Both the position numbers and the translations under genes were made by a program. Below are positions 1-9,500 of a DNA stretch of 64,000 nucleotides, piece by piece. A model generated the notes under the pieces. The model did not search any database. It saw only the letters and a list, made by a program, of their open reading frames with translations, and was not told the origin of the DNA. Every line of letters starts with the position of its first letter. Position 1 is the stretch's first letter. Source of the DNA: Glycomyces sp. NRRL B-16210 (GTDB lineage: Bacteria; Actinomycetota; Actinomycetes; Mycobacteriales; Micromonosporaceae); contig NZ_JOGR01000003.1 of NCBI RefSeq assembly GCF_000719515.1, positions 375,177-439,176 on the forward strand, read 5' to 3'.

Positions 1-206
1 TCGGCCACGACGGCCTCGCGGCGCCAGTAGCGGTACCGGTCGACCACGTTGCGCCGGTCCCCCAGGCGCAGCAGCTCGGGGTCGTAGCGCTCGTCGTCGG
101 GCGGCGGGCCCTCCCAGGGGCCGACGCCGACGGTCTCGCCGGTGTGCGCGGCGTCCTCGACCTCGTCCGGGCGCGCGTCCTCGGCGAAGGCGTTCTCGTC
201 AGTCAC
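1..206 (-). CDS. SpoU/TrmH-family RNA methyltransferase, N-terminal part (cut by window edge)
   Basis: The reading frame begins at a GTG (204-206) and runs off the left edge, giving about 68 residues. It starts with an acidic stretch and then has the pattern RRNVVDRYRYWRREAVVA, which I recognise as the N-terminal lead-in of actinobacterial SpoU/TrmH-type 2'-O-methyltransferases that modify tRNA or rRNA. The SAM-binding knot domain would lie outside the window, so the catalytic part cannot be checked. There is no clear Shine-Dalgarno. An AATAGT element lies a few bases upstream, so a leaderless transcript is possible. Confidence 0.7.
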   Translation of the reverse strand, partial: MTDENAFAEDARPDEVEDAAHTGETVGVGPWEGPPPDDERYDPELLRLGDRRNVVDRYRYWRREAVVA

Positions 207-614
207 GCCGACTATTGGAGCACAGGTCCCGACGCCGCCACCGGGCTCGGCGGCCGGGCGCGCGCACCGTCCTCGCAGGACACCGCCGGGCATGGCGCCG
301 CCCCGGCGGCTACGGGGGAAACCGACCGGGGCGACTCGGAACATATTAGCCACCGGTCGTCTGCGATCGGGCACACACCCGACTGAATTCCCTTGCCGCA
401 TAAGGAAATCGGGTCTTTAGGCGCCCCGTGTCACTCAGGCCTCGCACTGCTTTGGAGACACTCGCGCGCGGGCGAGGGAGCGGCGTTGCGAGCTCCGATC
501 ACACGTGCGGAAAGGCGGCGTGGGCGCCCGTCGGTCGACGCAGGGCCGGGCGGTCACGCGCGCAGGGAGGCCTTGCCCACTACCCCGAGGCCTTCGCCCC
601 CGGCGGCGGCGGGC
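207..614. other. Intergenic gap with a duplicated gene end
   Basis: About 400 bases lie between the methyltransferase start and the acetoacetyl-CoA synthetase stop. Both neighbours are on the minus strand, so this is the upstream region of the methyltransferase and the downstream region of the synthetase. No convincing gene is seen. The stretch near 330-420 is richer in A+T than its surroundings and could hold promoter elements. The right half carries an imperfect copy of the last bases of the synthetase gene. Confidence 0.5.
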
Positions 615-636
615 TCACGCGCGCAGGAAGGCCTTG
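554..636. repeat. Direct repeat of a 22-base gene end (554-575 and 615-636)
   Basis: The 22 bases at 615-636 include the stop codon and last codons of the synthetase gene on the minus strand. They recur at 554-575 with one difference (GGGAGG for GGAAGG), 39 bases beyond the real stop. This looks like a small local duplication that left a decoy copy of the gene end. Confidence 0.6.
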
Positions 637-2540
637 AGGGCGGCGGGGTCGGCGAGGGCGTCCTTGGCGATGGCCTCGTCGGGCTCGGCGCCTTTGAGGA
701 TCTTCTTGACCGGGACCTCGACCTTCTTGCCGCTGAGCGTGCGCGGGATCGCGGGGACCTGCCGCACCTCGTCGGGCACGTGCCGCGGCGAGAGCTGCTC
801 GCGCAGGGCCGCGGTGATCCGCCGCCGCAGGTCATCGTCGAGGTCGGCGCCCTCGACGCAGGCGACGTAGAGCAGCAGGCGGTCCTGGCCGGGATCGTCG
901 AGGTGGACCACGAGGGAGTCGGCGACGCCTTCGACGGCTTCGACCACGGCGTAGAACTCGGAGGTGCCCATGCGCACCCCGCCGCGGTTGAGGGTCGCGT
1001 CGCTGCGGCCGGAGATGACCGCCGAGCCGCGGTCGGTGATGGTGATCCAGTCGCCGTGGCGCCAGATCCCGGGGAAGTCGGTGAGGTAGGTGTCCCGGTA
1101 GCGGTGCTTGAGCGGGTCGCCCCACAGCCCGACGGGCATCGAGGGCATCGGGGAGGCGATGACGAGTTCGCCCTCGCGGCCGATCCCGGGGCGGCCCTCG
1201 GGGTCGAAGGACTGCACGTCGGCGCCCAGGCACCGGCACGACAGCTCGCCGCGCCAGACCGGGACGGTGGGGACGCCGCCGATGAAGCCGGTGCACAGGT
1301 CGGTGCCGCCCGAAAGCGACTGAAGCTGCGCGGTGGGGCTGATCTGCTCGTACACGTAGTCGAAGCCGACCGCCGGGAGCGGCGCGCCGGTCGATCCGAT
1401 GCCGCGCAGCCTCGAGAGGTCCGCCTCCTCCTTGGGTTTGACGCCGCGGGCGCGGCAGGCCATGAGGAAGGGGGCGCTGGTGCCGAAGTAGGTGGCGCCG
1501 GACTCCTCGGCGAGGCGCCACATGCCGGCCGGGTCGGGCATCCCGTCGAACAGGATCACGCCGGCGCCGACGATCGGCGCGGACACGAGGTAGTTCCACA
1601 TCATCCAGCCGGTGGTGGAGTACCAGAAGAACCGGTCGCCGACGCCGAGGTCGTGGTGGAGGGCGTGCATCTTGGCGTGCTCGATCCCCATGCCGCCGTG
1701 GGAGTGGACGATGGCCTTCGGCAGGCCCGTGGTGCCCGAGGAGTAGAGGATGTAGAGCGGGTGGTCGAAGGTGAGCCGCTCGAAGTCGACCCCTTCGTCG
1801 TAGGCGCAGAACCGGTCCCAGGTCTCGCCTTCGGCCTCGCCGGTCCCCAGGTAGGGAACGGTGACGACCGCGCTGAGGCCTTCGAGGCCGCGCACGACGC
1901 GCTTGAGGTCGGCGGTGCGGTCGATGGACTTGGGGCCGTACTTGTAGCCGTCGACGGCGACGAGCACCTTCGGCTCGATCTGCGCGAAGCGGTCGAGGAC
2001 GGCCTTGGCGCCGAACTCGGGGGCGCAGCTGGAGAAGACCGCGCCGAGGCTGGCGGTGGCGAGCATGAGCGCGAAGGTCTCGGGGATGTTCGGCATCCAC
2101 GCCGCGACGCGGTCGCCGCGGTGGACGCCGTGGGCGACGAGCCCGGCGCGGGCACGGGCGACGGCCTCGCGCAGGTCGCCGAGGGTCCACTCGACCGTCT
2201 CGCGGGTGTCGGAGTAGGCGCGCACGAGCACGTCGTCCTCGGCCACGCCCGGGGCGGTGAGCACGGCGCGCGCGTAGTTGAAGGTCTCGTCGGGGAACCA
2301 GACGGTGTCGGGCATCGACTCGTCGGCGAGGACCCGGTGCTCGGGGACGGTCTCGCCCAGGCCGAAGTACTCCCAGAGGGCGCCCCAGAACGGGCGCAGA
2401 TGCTCGACCGAGTACTGCCACAGAGCGGGGTAGGAGGTGAGGTCGCGCTCCTCCCGGCGCGACAGCCACTGGCTGAAGCGCCCGATGTTGGTCGTCTCCA
2501 CCGCGTCCGGCCGCGGCAGCCAAAGCACCTCGTTGGTCAC
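615..2540 (-). CDS. aacS: Acetoacetyl-CoA synthetase (acetoacetate-CoA ligase)
   Basis: A 641-residue member of the ANL adenylate-forming superfamily, close to the usual 650 residues of acetoacetyl-CoA synthetases. It would activate acetoacetate with ATP and CoA in the cytoplasm, feeding ketone-body or polyketide-type acetoacetyl units into metabolism. The N-terminus (LWLPRPD, then YPALWQYSVEHLRPFWGALW) is typical of this subgroup rather than acetyl-CoA synthetase. The AMP-binding loop YSSGTTGLPKAIVHSHGG is intact. The C-terminal lid carries RTLSGKKVEVPVKK with the catalytic lysine near residue 605. The start is GTG, with GGAG seven bases upstream. It is a single-gene unit. Confidence 0.9.
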   Translation of the reverse strand: MTNEVLWLPRPDAVETTNIGRFSQWLSRREERDLTSYPALWQYSVEHLRPFWGALWEYFGLGETVPEHRVLADESMPDTVWFPDETFNYARAVLTAPGVAEDDVLVRAYSDTRETVEWTLGDLREAVARARAGLVAHGVHRGDRVAAWMPNIPETFALMLATASLGAVFSSCAPEFGAKAVLDRFAQIEPKVLVAVDGYKYGPKSIDRTADLKRVVRGLEGLSAVVTVPYLGTGEAEGETWDRFCAYDEGVDFERLTFDHPLYILYSSGTTGLPKAIVHSHGGMGIEHAKMHALHHDLGVGDRFFWYSTTGWMMWNYLVSAPIVGAGVILFDGMPDPAGMWRLAEESGATYFGTSAPFLMACRARGVKPKEEADLSRLRGIGSTGAPLPAVGFDYVYEQISPTAQLQSLSGGTDLCTGFIGGVPTVPVWRGELSCRCLGADVQSFDPEGRPGIGREGELVIASPMPSMPVGLWGDPLKHRYRDTYLTDFPGIWRHGDWITITDRGSAVISGRSDATLNRGGVRMGTSEFYAVVEAVEGVADSLVVHLDDPGQDRLLLYVACVEGADLDDDLRRRITAALREQLSPRHVPDEVRQVPAIPRTLSGKKVEVPVKKILKGAEPDEAIAKDALADPAALKAFLRA

Positions 2541-2684
2541 GATCGCCTCCCGATTTCCACAACTTTGTGGCCCACAGCACTATCGTGGCACGACTCGGGT
2601 TCGGTGCCCGCCTCGGGGGAACCCCGGACGGACCGGTTTCAGCGGTTTCGCCCGATTGCGGCGGACGGTCCGTGACGAAGGTCG

Positions 2685-3998
2685 CTACGCGGCCGTCAGC
2701 TCGTCCTCGATGTACCGCTCGCGGGTGACGTACAGGCCCGCGGCGAACAGGGCGACCGCCAGGGCCGCGAGGAGGCCGAACGGGACCGACCAGGAGCCGG
2801 TGAGGCCGAAGACCCAGCCGACGGCCAGCGGGCCCGTCCCCGCGATGAGGTAGCCGCCGGACTGCGCGAACGAGGAGAGCGCGCTCGTGCCGCCGGGGGT
2901 GCGCGCCCGCAGCCCGAACAGGGTCAGGATCAGCGGGAACACCGAGGTGCCGATGCCCAGCAGCGCCATCCACAGCCAGGTGAGCGGCCCGCCGCCGTCG
3001 AGCCAGAGGCCCGCGATCGCCGGCGGGTAGCAGGCCATGAGGATGAGGAACACCGGGCGCGGGCCCCACCGGACGGTGAGCATCGGGACGACCACCGAGA
3101 CGGGGATCTGCACGACCGTGAGCAGTCCCAGCATGGCCCCGGCGGCGGCCGCGTCCATCCCGTCGAAGGCGAGGATCGTGGTCGTCCAGCCCATGAGGAT
3201 GTAGGCGATGGCCGACTGCGCCCCGAAGGCCAGCAGCATCATCCAGGCCAGGCGCGAGTGCCGGACCCCGCGCAGGCGGGTGATCGGCAGGACCCCTGCG
3301 GCGGCCGCACCCGGGTGCCACAGCAGCCACGGGACGATCGCGACGAGCGCCGGGAGCGCCCAGACCGCCAGAGCGATCCGCCAGTCGTCGAGGAGGTGCT
3401 CGATGGGCGCGGTGGCCCCGGCGGCGACGGCCGTGCCCACGGCGAGGGTGGTGGAGTACAGGGTGGTCATGACCCCGATGCGGCCGGGGAAGTAGCGCTT
3501 GACGATGACCGGGATCGCGACGTTGCCGATAGCTCCGGCGGCGAGGGCCAGGAGGCTGAACAGCAGGAAGAGCGCGGTGCTCGGGGCCCAGGCGCGGGCG
3601 ACGAGGCCGACGCCCATGGCCAGGAGCGCGCCGGTGAGGAGGGCGCGGGGGCCGAAGCGGCGGGCCAGGCGCGGGGCGAGCGCGCCGAGGCCGGCGAAGG
3701 CGAGGACGGGGAGGGTGGTGAGGAGTCCGGCGACGGTCTCGGACATGCCGAGGCCGGTGCGCACTTCGGCGAGGATCGCGCCGACGCTGGTGACGGCGGT
3801 GCGGAAGTTGAAGGCGGCGAGGACGACTCCGGCGACGAGCATCCAGCCCATGGCGGCCGCGGCGCGGACGCCTTCGCGCGGTTCGGCGGTCTCGGCGTGC
3901 GGGGTGGGTTCGGGGGTCTCGCCGGGGTGGGGTTCGGTCGGTCGTGCCGCCGCGGTCCGTGTGGCGTCGTCTTCGGCCTGGGCGGCTTCGGTCGTCAC
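2685..3998 (-). CDS. MFS transporter, CynX/NimT type
   Basis: A 437-residue major facilitator protein with about twelve hydrophobic segments after a hydrophilic, proline-rich N-terminal tail of roughly 45 residues. The first membrane segment with FNFRTAVTSVGAIL, followed by LTTLPVLAFAGLGALAPRLARR, resembles the CynX/NimT group (cyanate and 2-nitroimidazole transport proteins). Substrate is unknown. The start is GTG with GGAG eight bases upstream. The gene is divergent from a FadR-type GntR regulator, with a perfect inverted repeat between them, so that regulator probably controls it. This MFS/FadR pairing is common in actinobacteria. Confidence 0.82.
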   Translation of the reverse strand: MTTEAAQAEDDATRTAAARPTEPHPGETPEPTPHAETAEPREGVRAAAAMGWMLVAGVVLAAFNFRTAVTSVGAILAEVRTGLGMSETVAGLLTTLPVLAFAGLGALAPRLARRFGPRALLTGALLAMGVGLVARAWAPSTALFLLFSLLALAAGAIGNVAIPVIVKRYFPGRIGVMTTLYSTTLAVGTAVAAGATAPIEHLLDDWRIALAVWALPALVAIVPWLLWHPGAAAAGVLPITRLRGVRHSRLAWMMLLAFGAQSAIAYILMGWTTTILAFDGMDAAAAGAMLGLLTVVQIPVSVVVPMLTVRWGPRPVFLILMACYPPAIAGLWLDGGGPLTWLWMALLGIGTSVFPLILTLFGLRARTPGGTSALSSFAQSGGYLIAGTGPLAVGWVFGLTGSWSVPFGLLAALAVALFAAGLYVTRERYIEDELTAA

Positions 3999-4135
3999 GC
4001 GGACGGCTCCTTACGGGCTCGGGAGGCGGCCGGCGGCGCGGTGGGCGACCGCCGTGCGGCCCGCACACGTGTGCGGTCGGCCGCGCGCCGCAGTGGCTCG
4101 CGGACCGTGCCGGGTGTGCCGGGATAGGATCGTGT

Positions 4136-4154
4136 CAATTCATGGGATGAATTG
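4136..4154. promoter_or_regulatory. Inverted-repeat operator candidate, GntR/MFS divergent region
   Basis: CAATTCATGGGATGAATTG is a perfect palindrome with 8-base arms around GGG. It lies in the 278-base space between the divergent MFS and GntR genes. It is AT-rich in a GC-rich genome, as expected for an operator. The neighbouring FadR-type regulator is the obvious candidate to bind it. Confidence 0.55.
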
Positions 4155-4276
4155 GCGGCCTGTCAACGGTATCGCGGCGGCTGTCTGCTTTAATCCTTCT
4201 AGTGTTGGGAAACACGCACACCCCTGGCGGGCCCCGGCCGGCCGTGAAAGCGCTCCGGAGAGGTCAGGTCCGCACA

Positions 4277-4945
4277 GTGGCACTGCAGTCGACACGCAAA
4301 TCCGCCCTCGTCGATCAGGTGATCGAACAACTGCGCCAGCAGATCAGCGACGGCGAATGGGGCCTCGGCTCGCGCATCCCCACCGAGAGCGAACTGGCCG
4401 AGCTCCTCGGCGTCGGCCGCAACACCATCCGCGAAGGCGTCCGCGCGCTCGCCCACGCCGGGCTCCTGGAGATCCGCCAGGGCGCCGGGACCTTCGTCGT
4501 CGGCCGCAGCGAGGTCACCGCCGCCGTGCGCCGCCGCATCGCCGCCAGCCCCGCCTCCGACGCCATGGAGGTCCGCCGCGGCCTCGAGGTCGAGGCCTCC
4601 CGCCTGGCCGCGCAGCGCCGCGACGAGGCCGACATCACCCGCCTGCGGATCCTCCTGGCCGAGCGCGAGGCGACCCACGAGGTCGGCGACACCGAATCGT
4701 TCATCGCCGCCGACATCGCCCTCCACCAGGCCATCGCCGAGGCCAGCCACAACAAGCTCCTCGCCGAGCTGTACACCGAGCTGGCCGACTCGCTGCGCGA
4801 GACCGTGCGCGCCGCGATCGGCGAGGACCTCGCCGAGGACCCCCACATCGACCACACGCGCGCGGTCGAGGCGATCATCGCCGGGGACGCCGACCTCGCC
4901 GCCGCCGAGACCGCCGCGTACCTGCGCCTGCTCATCGACGACTGA
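4277..4945 (+). CDS. FadR-subfamily GntR transcriptional regulator
   Basis: A 222-residue regulator with an N-terminal winged helix-turn-helix (IPTESELAELLGVGRNTIREGVRALAHAGLLEIRQGAGTF region, residues about 35-75) and a C-terminal all-helical FCD ligand domain (residues about 95-215). The FCD domain has the metal-binding style of histidines (IALHQAIAEASHN; HTRAVEAI). Start choice: the frame is open back to GTG 4202, which has TTTAAT seven bases upstream and could be a leaderless start. The GTG at 4277 matches the usual start of relatives (MALQS...) and has GGAGAGG about 13 bases upstream. It probably represses the divergent MFS gene and itself. Confidence 0.85.
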   Translation: MALQSTRKSALVDQVIEQLRQQISDGEWGLGSRIPTESELAELLGVGRNTIREGVRALAHAGLLEIRQGAGTFVVGRSEVTAAVRRRIAASPASDAMEVRRGLEVEASRLAAQRRDEADITRLRILLAEREATHEVGDTESFIAADIALHQAIAEASHNKLLAELYTELADSLRETVRAAIGEDLAEDPHIDHTRAVEAIIAGDADLAAAETAAYLRLLIDD

Positions 4946-5075
4946 GACCGCGCCGCCCGGCGCCCGCGACCGAGCCGCGCACCGCACCGGCGGCCCCGAG
5001 GCGAGTTGGAAGCCGCTTTCGGGAGATAGAGTCGAGGCAGCCGCCTCGAACGGCGTCAACCCGAATGGAGTCCTC

Positions 5076-5534
5076 ATGCGCCTGTCCGCCCGCGTCGACT
5101 ACGCACTGCGAGCCGCGGTGGCCCTCGCCGGCTACGGAGAGCGGTGGGTATCGGCCGAGCAGATCGCCGAGGACCAGGGCATCCCCCGCAAGTTCCTCGA
5201 GTCGATCCTCCTCCAGCTGCGCCGCGGCGGCATCGCCGCCTCCAAGCGCGGCTCCGAAGGCGGCCACCAGCTCGCGCGCCCCGGCGACACGATCAGCCTC
5301 GCCGACGTCATCCGCGCCGTCGACGGCCCGCTCGTCGGCGTCCGCGGCGAACGTCCCGAGGAGGTCCCCTACTCCGGGACCGCGACCGCGCTGACGAACG
5401 TGTGGATCGCCCTGCGCGTCTCCGAGCGCAACATCCTCGAATCGGTGTCCCTCGCGGCCGTCGCGGGCGACGACCTGCCGACCTCGGTGACCAAGCTCCT
5501 CGAAGACCCCGACGCCTGGGTCATCCGTGACTGA
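5076..5534 (+). CDS. Rrf2-family transcriptional regulator without Fe-S cysteines
   Basis: A 152-residue Rrf2 protein. The N-terminal winged helix starts with MRLSARVDYALRAAVALA, and the recognition region reads AEQIAEDQGIPRKFLESILLQLRRGGIAASKRGSEGGH. Well-known members (IscR, NsrR, RirA) bind a cluster through three cysteines in the segment after the wing. This protein has no cysteine at all, so it cannot sense by that route and may bind DNA constitutively or sense another ligand. ATG start with GGAG five bases upstream. Its target is not evident; the BrkB gene follows 45 bases later. Confidence 0.85.
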   Translation: MRLSARVDYALRAAVALAGYGERWVSAEQIAEDQGIPRKFLESILLQLRRGGIAASKRGSEGGHQLARPGDTISLADVIRAVDGPLVGVRGERPEEVPYSGTATALTNVWIALRVSERNILESVSLAAVAGDDLPTSVTKLLEDPDAWVIRD

Positions 5535-5579
5535 CGCGTCGGGACCTCGGGGCGCGGGCGGCTCTGCCAGAATCGGTGC

Positions 5580-6509
5580 GTGAAGTTCCCTGATCTGGGG
5601 GCCTGGTGGGACCGCGTGCTCCTGGGGGCCCGCAAGCGCTCCAATCTCGTGGACCACTCCTGGCGCGCCCAGGAGCGGTTCTTCGAGGTCCACGGCGGTC
5701 AGCTCGCCGCCGCGATCTCCTACTACGCGTTCTTCGCGGCGTTCTCCATGTCGCTGCTGGCGCTGGCGATCTTCGGGTACCTGCTCAACGTGCCCGAGAT
5801 CTACGACTCGGTCGAGACGTGGCTCTCGGAGAACCTGCCGGTGATCGACATCGGGGTCCTGGAGTCCTCGCTCACGTCCGTGACGATCTTCGCGGCCGTG
5901 GCCCTCGTCGTCGCCGGGGTCGCGTGGGTGCAGTCGGTGCGCTCGGCGATCCGCCTGGTGTGGGACCTCGAGGCGCAGCCGGGCAACCCGATCCTGCGCT
6001 GGCTCATCGACCTGGCGATCCTCATCGGCGTGAGCGTGCTCCTGCTCATCACCATCGGCGCGACCGCCGGGGCCGAGGTGGTGCTCGCCTGGTTCGACCT
6101 CGACGAGGTCACCGGGAACGCCGCGCTGCTCGTGCGCGGCGTCTCGGTCGTGGTGGGCCTCATCGCGAACGCGGTCCTCGCCGCGGTGCTGCTCCAGGCG
6201 CTGCCGCGGGTCGTCATGCCGCCGAGGCGGGTCGTGTGGGCCTCGCTGGCGGTGGCGGTCGGCATGGAGCTGCTCAAGACCGTGGGGCGCCTGTACGTCC
6301 TCCAGGTCTCCGACCGGCCCGCCTACCAGGCGGTGACCACCGCGGTCGGCCTCCTGGTGTTCCTCTACCTGTTCGACGTGATGCTGCTGCTCGCCGCCGC
6401 CTGGACGGCGACCTCCCTGCGCGGCAGGGCCATCGACCTCTACAAGCGGGCCGCGATCCCCAACGGCCACGGCCGCCTGTTCGGCATGAAGGCCAAACCC
6501 GAGGACTGA
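5580..6509 (+). CDS. YihY/BrkB-family inner-membrane protein
   Basis: A 309-residue integral membrane protein with about six transmembrane segments. The motif GGQLAAAISYYAFFAAFSMSLLA near residues 38-60 and the later AVGMELLKTVGRLYV are typical of the YihY (formerly ribonuclease BN) family. Its function is not settled; roles in transport and serum resistance have been suggested for relatives. The GTG start has no Shine-Dalgarno but has CCAGAAT about eight bases upstream, consistent with leaderless transcription separate from the Rrf2 gene. A strong hairpin follows the stop. Confidence 0.82.
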   Translation: MKFPDLGAWWDRVLLGARKRSNLVDHSWRAQERFFEVHGGQLAAAISYYAFFAAFSMSLLALAIFGYLLNVPEIYDSVETWLSENLPVIDIGVLESSLTSVTIFAAVALVVAGVAWVQSVRSAIRLVWDLEAQPGNPILRWLIDLAILIGVSVLLLITIGATAGAEVVLAWFDLDEVTGNAALLVRGVSVVVGLIANAVLAAVLLQALPRVVMPPRRVVWASLAVAVGMELLKTVGRLYVLQVSDRPAYQAVTTAVGLLVFLYLFDVMLLLAAAWTATSLRGRAIDLYKRAAIPNGHGRLFGMKAKPED

Positions 6510-6513
6510 GGAC

Positions 6514-6548
6514 GAAGCGGCCCGGGCACGAGGTGCCCGGGCCGCTTC
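6514..6548. terminator. Bidirectional hairpin terminator
   Basis: A perfect 16-base-pair stem (GAAGCGGCCCGGGCAC and its complement) with loop GAG sits between the convergent BrkB and rhamnogalacturonan-enzyme genes, five bases after the BrkB stop. No long T run follows, as is usual in actinobacteria. Confidence 0.85.
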
Positions 6549-6571
6549 ACCAAACGGTCGTCAGATGGTCG

Positions 6572-9500
6572 TCACGCGATCGCGCAGACCTTCCCGTTCA
6601 GCAGGAACATGCCCGGGTCGTGCGGGTTCCCGGTGCCTTGGAAGCCGACCTGGGCGGTGCCGCCCGGTGCCAGCGGGAAGTGCCAGAAGGCCGGTTCGAC
6701 GACCATCGCCGCGCCGTCCGCGCCGACCTCCCCGCCCCAGACGTAGAGCACCGACTCCACGCCCCCGGACTTCCACACCAGATCCCACTCGCCGAACGCC
6801 TCGTCACCGGTGTTGGTCACCTTGACCTGCACCACGAAACCGAAGCCCCAGTCGGCGACCACGTCGTAGTCCACCGTGCACGAGGCGGCCGCGTACGGCG
6901 CCGCCGCGCCGTCGCGCGTCGACTCGACCGAGACCGGACGCCACTGCGGCTCGTCCATGTCGTAGCCGAGGAAGAAGCTCGGCCACGGCGGCTGGTTGTA
7001 CGAGATGTTCTGCCAGGCGATCGCCAGGCGGTACTGCGGGTCCTGCATGAGCGTCGGGAACGAGTGCTCGGTCGCGATCGTCGTGGTGAAGATCCGCACC
7101 CCGTCGTTCGACTCCTTGCGCAGGACGACCTCCTCGCGCCAGTCCCCCAGCAGGTCGGCGGTCAGCACCGGGTTGCCCTTCGTGCCGTTGTTCGTCTGCA
7201 CCCCTTCGGGGGTGAAGATCTCCACCTGCTCGCCCGTCGCCGGGTCCCACTCGGCGATGAACGGGTAGAGCGGCACGTAGTCCGGCTCGTCGAACTCGTG
7301 GTCGAAGATCTCGCGACCGAGGTCGCCGTCCCACCAGACCATGCCGTTCGCCGACGGGATCGTCTCGCCGATGAGCGTGCCGTCGGCCGCCCGCAGCTCG
7401 CCCTCGCGCGAGTCCCACGCGCCCGTGGTGCTCGCCGCCCAGCACTCCGCGCCCGGATAGGCCGGGTCGATGTCGCCGCAGGTGCCGCGGCCGGTGTCGC
7501 GGGTGCCCGGGATCGACCAGAGCACCTCGCCGGTCTCGGCGTCGCGCATCGCCGCCGCCCGGTCCCCCGAGCAGCCCATGCACTCGAACGGGCTGAAGAC
7601 CTCCAGACCCTCGCGGGACGGGTCGAAGTCCGACACGTGCAGCGCGTCGCCGTGGCCCAGGCCCGCCGACTGGAGGATCGTCCCGTCGTCGTTGAGCGTC
7701 AGCGAGCCGTAGACGATCTCGTCGCGCCCGTCGGCGTCCACATCGGCCACCGACAGGTTGTGGTTGCCCTGGCCCGCGTACTGCGCGCCCCACTCCTGCG
7801 AGCGGAACGCCCAGCGCTCGTCGAGCGCCGACCCGTCCCAGTCCCAGGCGGTGAGCTCCATCTTCGTGTAGATCCCGCGGGTGGTCACCAGCGACGGGGT
7901 GCTCCCGTCGAGGTAGGCGATCGTCGCCATGAGGCGGTCGACCCGGTTGCCGTACGTGTCGCCCCAGTCCCCCACGTCGCCGCGGTCGGGCTCGAAGTCG
8001 ACCGTCTCCAGCGCCGCGCCAGTGAGCCCGTCGAACACCGTCAGGAACTCCGGTCCCTCCAGGATGTACCCGCCGTCGTTGCGGTAGTCGGCCTCGGCGT
8101 CGCCGATCACCGCGCCCGCGCCGTCCACGGTCCCGTCGGCGGTCTTGAGCGCCACCTCGGCCCGTCCGTCGCCGTCGAGGTCGTAGGCCATCAGGAACGT
8201 GTAGTGCGCCCCGGCGCGGATGTTCACGCCCAGGTCGATGCGCCACAGCAGGTCGCCGGTCAGGGTGTACGCGTCCACGTACACGTTCCCGGTGTAGCCC
8301 GCCTGCGAGTTGTCCTTCGCGTTCGACGGGTCCCACTTCTGGATCAGCTCGTACACGCCGTCGCCGTCCAGATCGGCCACGGTCGCGTCGTTCGGGTTGT
8401 AGGTGTACGCGACCCCGTCGGGGGTCGTCCCGCCCGCCGGGCGGTCCATGTCCACGTCGATGTACTGATCGGCGAGCACGGTGAACGCGTCCGTGAAACC
8501 GGTCTCGACGCCGTCCTCGACCGTGGCGATCCAGTACGTCGCGTTCGCCGTCCCGTCCGCGTCGGCGAGGTTCGTGGCCGCCAGCGGCTCGTCGTTGACC
8601 AGCGCGCCGTCGCGGTAGACGTTGAAGGCCAGGCCCTCGGCGTCGGTCACCAGGCGCCGCCAGCTCAGGTACACGCCGCTGCGGTCGGCCTCGTCCACGG
8701 CGACCGCGACCGGCGCCCGGTCGAGGTCCTCGATCTGCGCCGCGCAGTCCGCGCACGGCTCGTCGGGCTCGTTGCCGCCCTGGCCGGGCACGTCCCCGAC
8801 CCGCGTCAGCTCCAGGCCGTTGAGGTGCCCGGTCTGGCCCGTGACGGTGACGTTCAACTGCCCGTCCTCGACGATGATGCCCTCGAAGTCCTTCACGAGC
8901 ACCGAGTTCGAGCCGGCATTGGCCGCCCCGTGGTCGATCCCCTCGAACGCGAGGTTCGAACGCGCCGAACCGGCGTAGTCGCCGACGCTCACGCGCGCGG
9001 TGTACAGGCCGTCGGCCACGTCCACCGCGAATTCGTACGAGCCGCCGAACCAGGCCACGAAGTCGCGGCCCACCGGGTCCTCCTCGTTGCCGCGGTCGCG
9101 GTCGATCGCCTCGGCCATGTCGGTCACGAACCCGAAGCCGGCGGCCTCGGAGTAGGCGGTGGCGCGGTTGACCTCGGTGTAGCCGTCGGCGACGACCTGG
9201 GAGGCGGGGCCGAAGTCGAACTTCCAGCCGGCGCTGGCGGTGGTGACCGCCAAGGCCGCGGAGCGGTCCGATTCGCCCTTGCCGTTGACGGCCGCGACCG
9301 CGAACTCGTACGCGGTCTCCTCGGCGAGGCCGGCGACGCGGCCGACGCCCACGGTGGCGGTGGTGCCCAGCCGCCAGTCGCCGCCCGGCTCGCGGACGTA
9401 GACGCGGTAGATGTCGGCGTCGCCGGCGTCGGTCCAGTTGAGAGTGACGCTCGCGTTGGCGACCGTGGCGGCGGTCAGACCGGTCGGCACGGCGGGCACG

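Noticed and set aside
393..2675. Long plus-strand open frame of 760 codons over the synthetase gene
   Set aside because: It is the antisense shadow of the acetoacetyl-CoA synthetase in GC-rich codon usage: no family motif, no ribosome site, and repetitive Gly/Ala/Arg composition.
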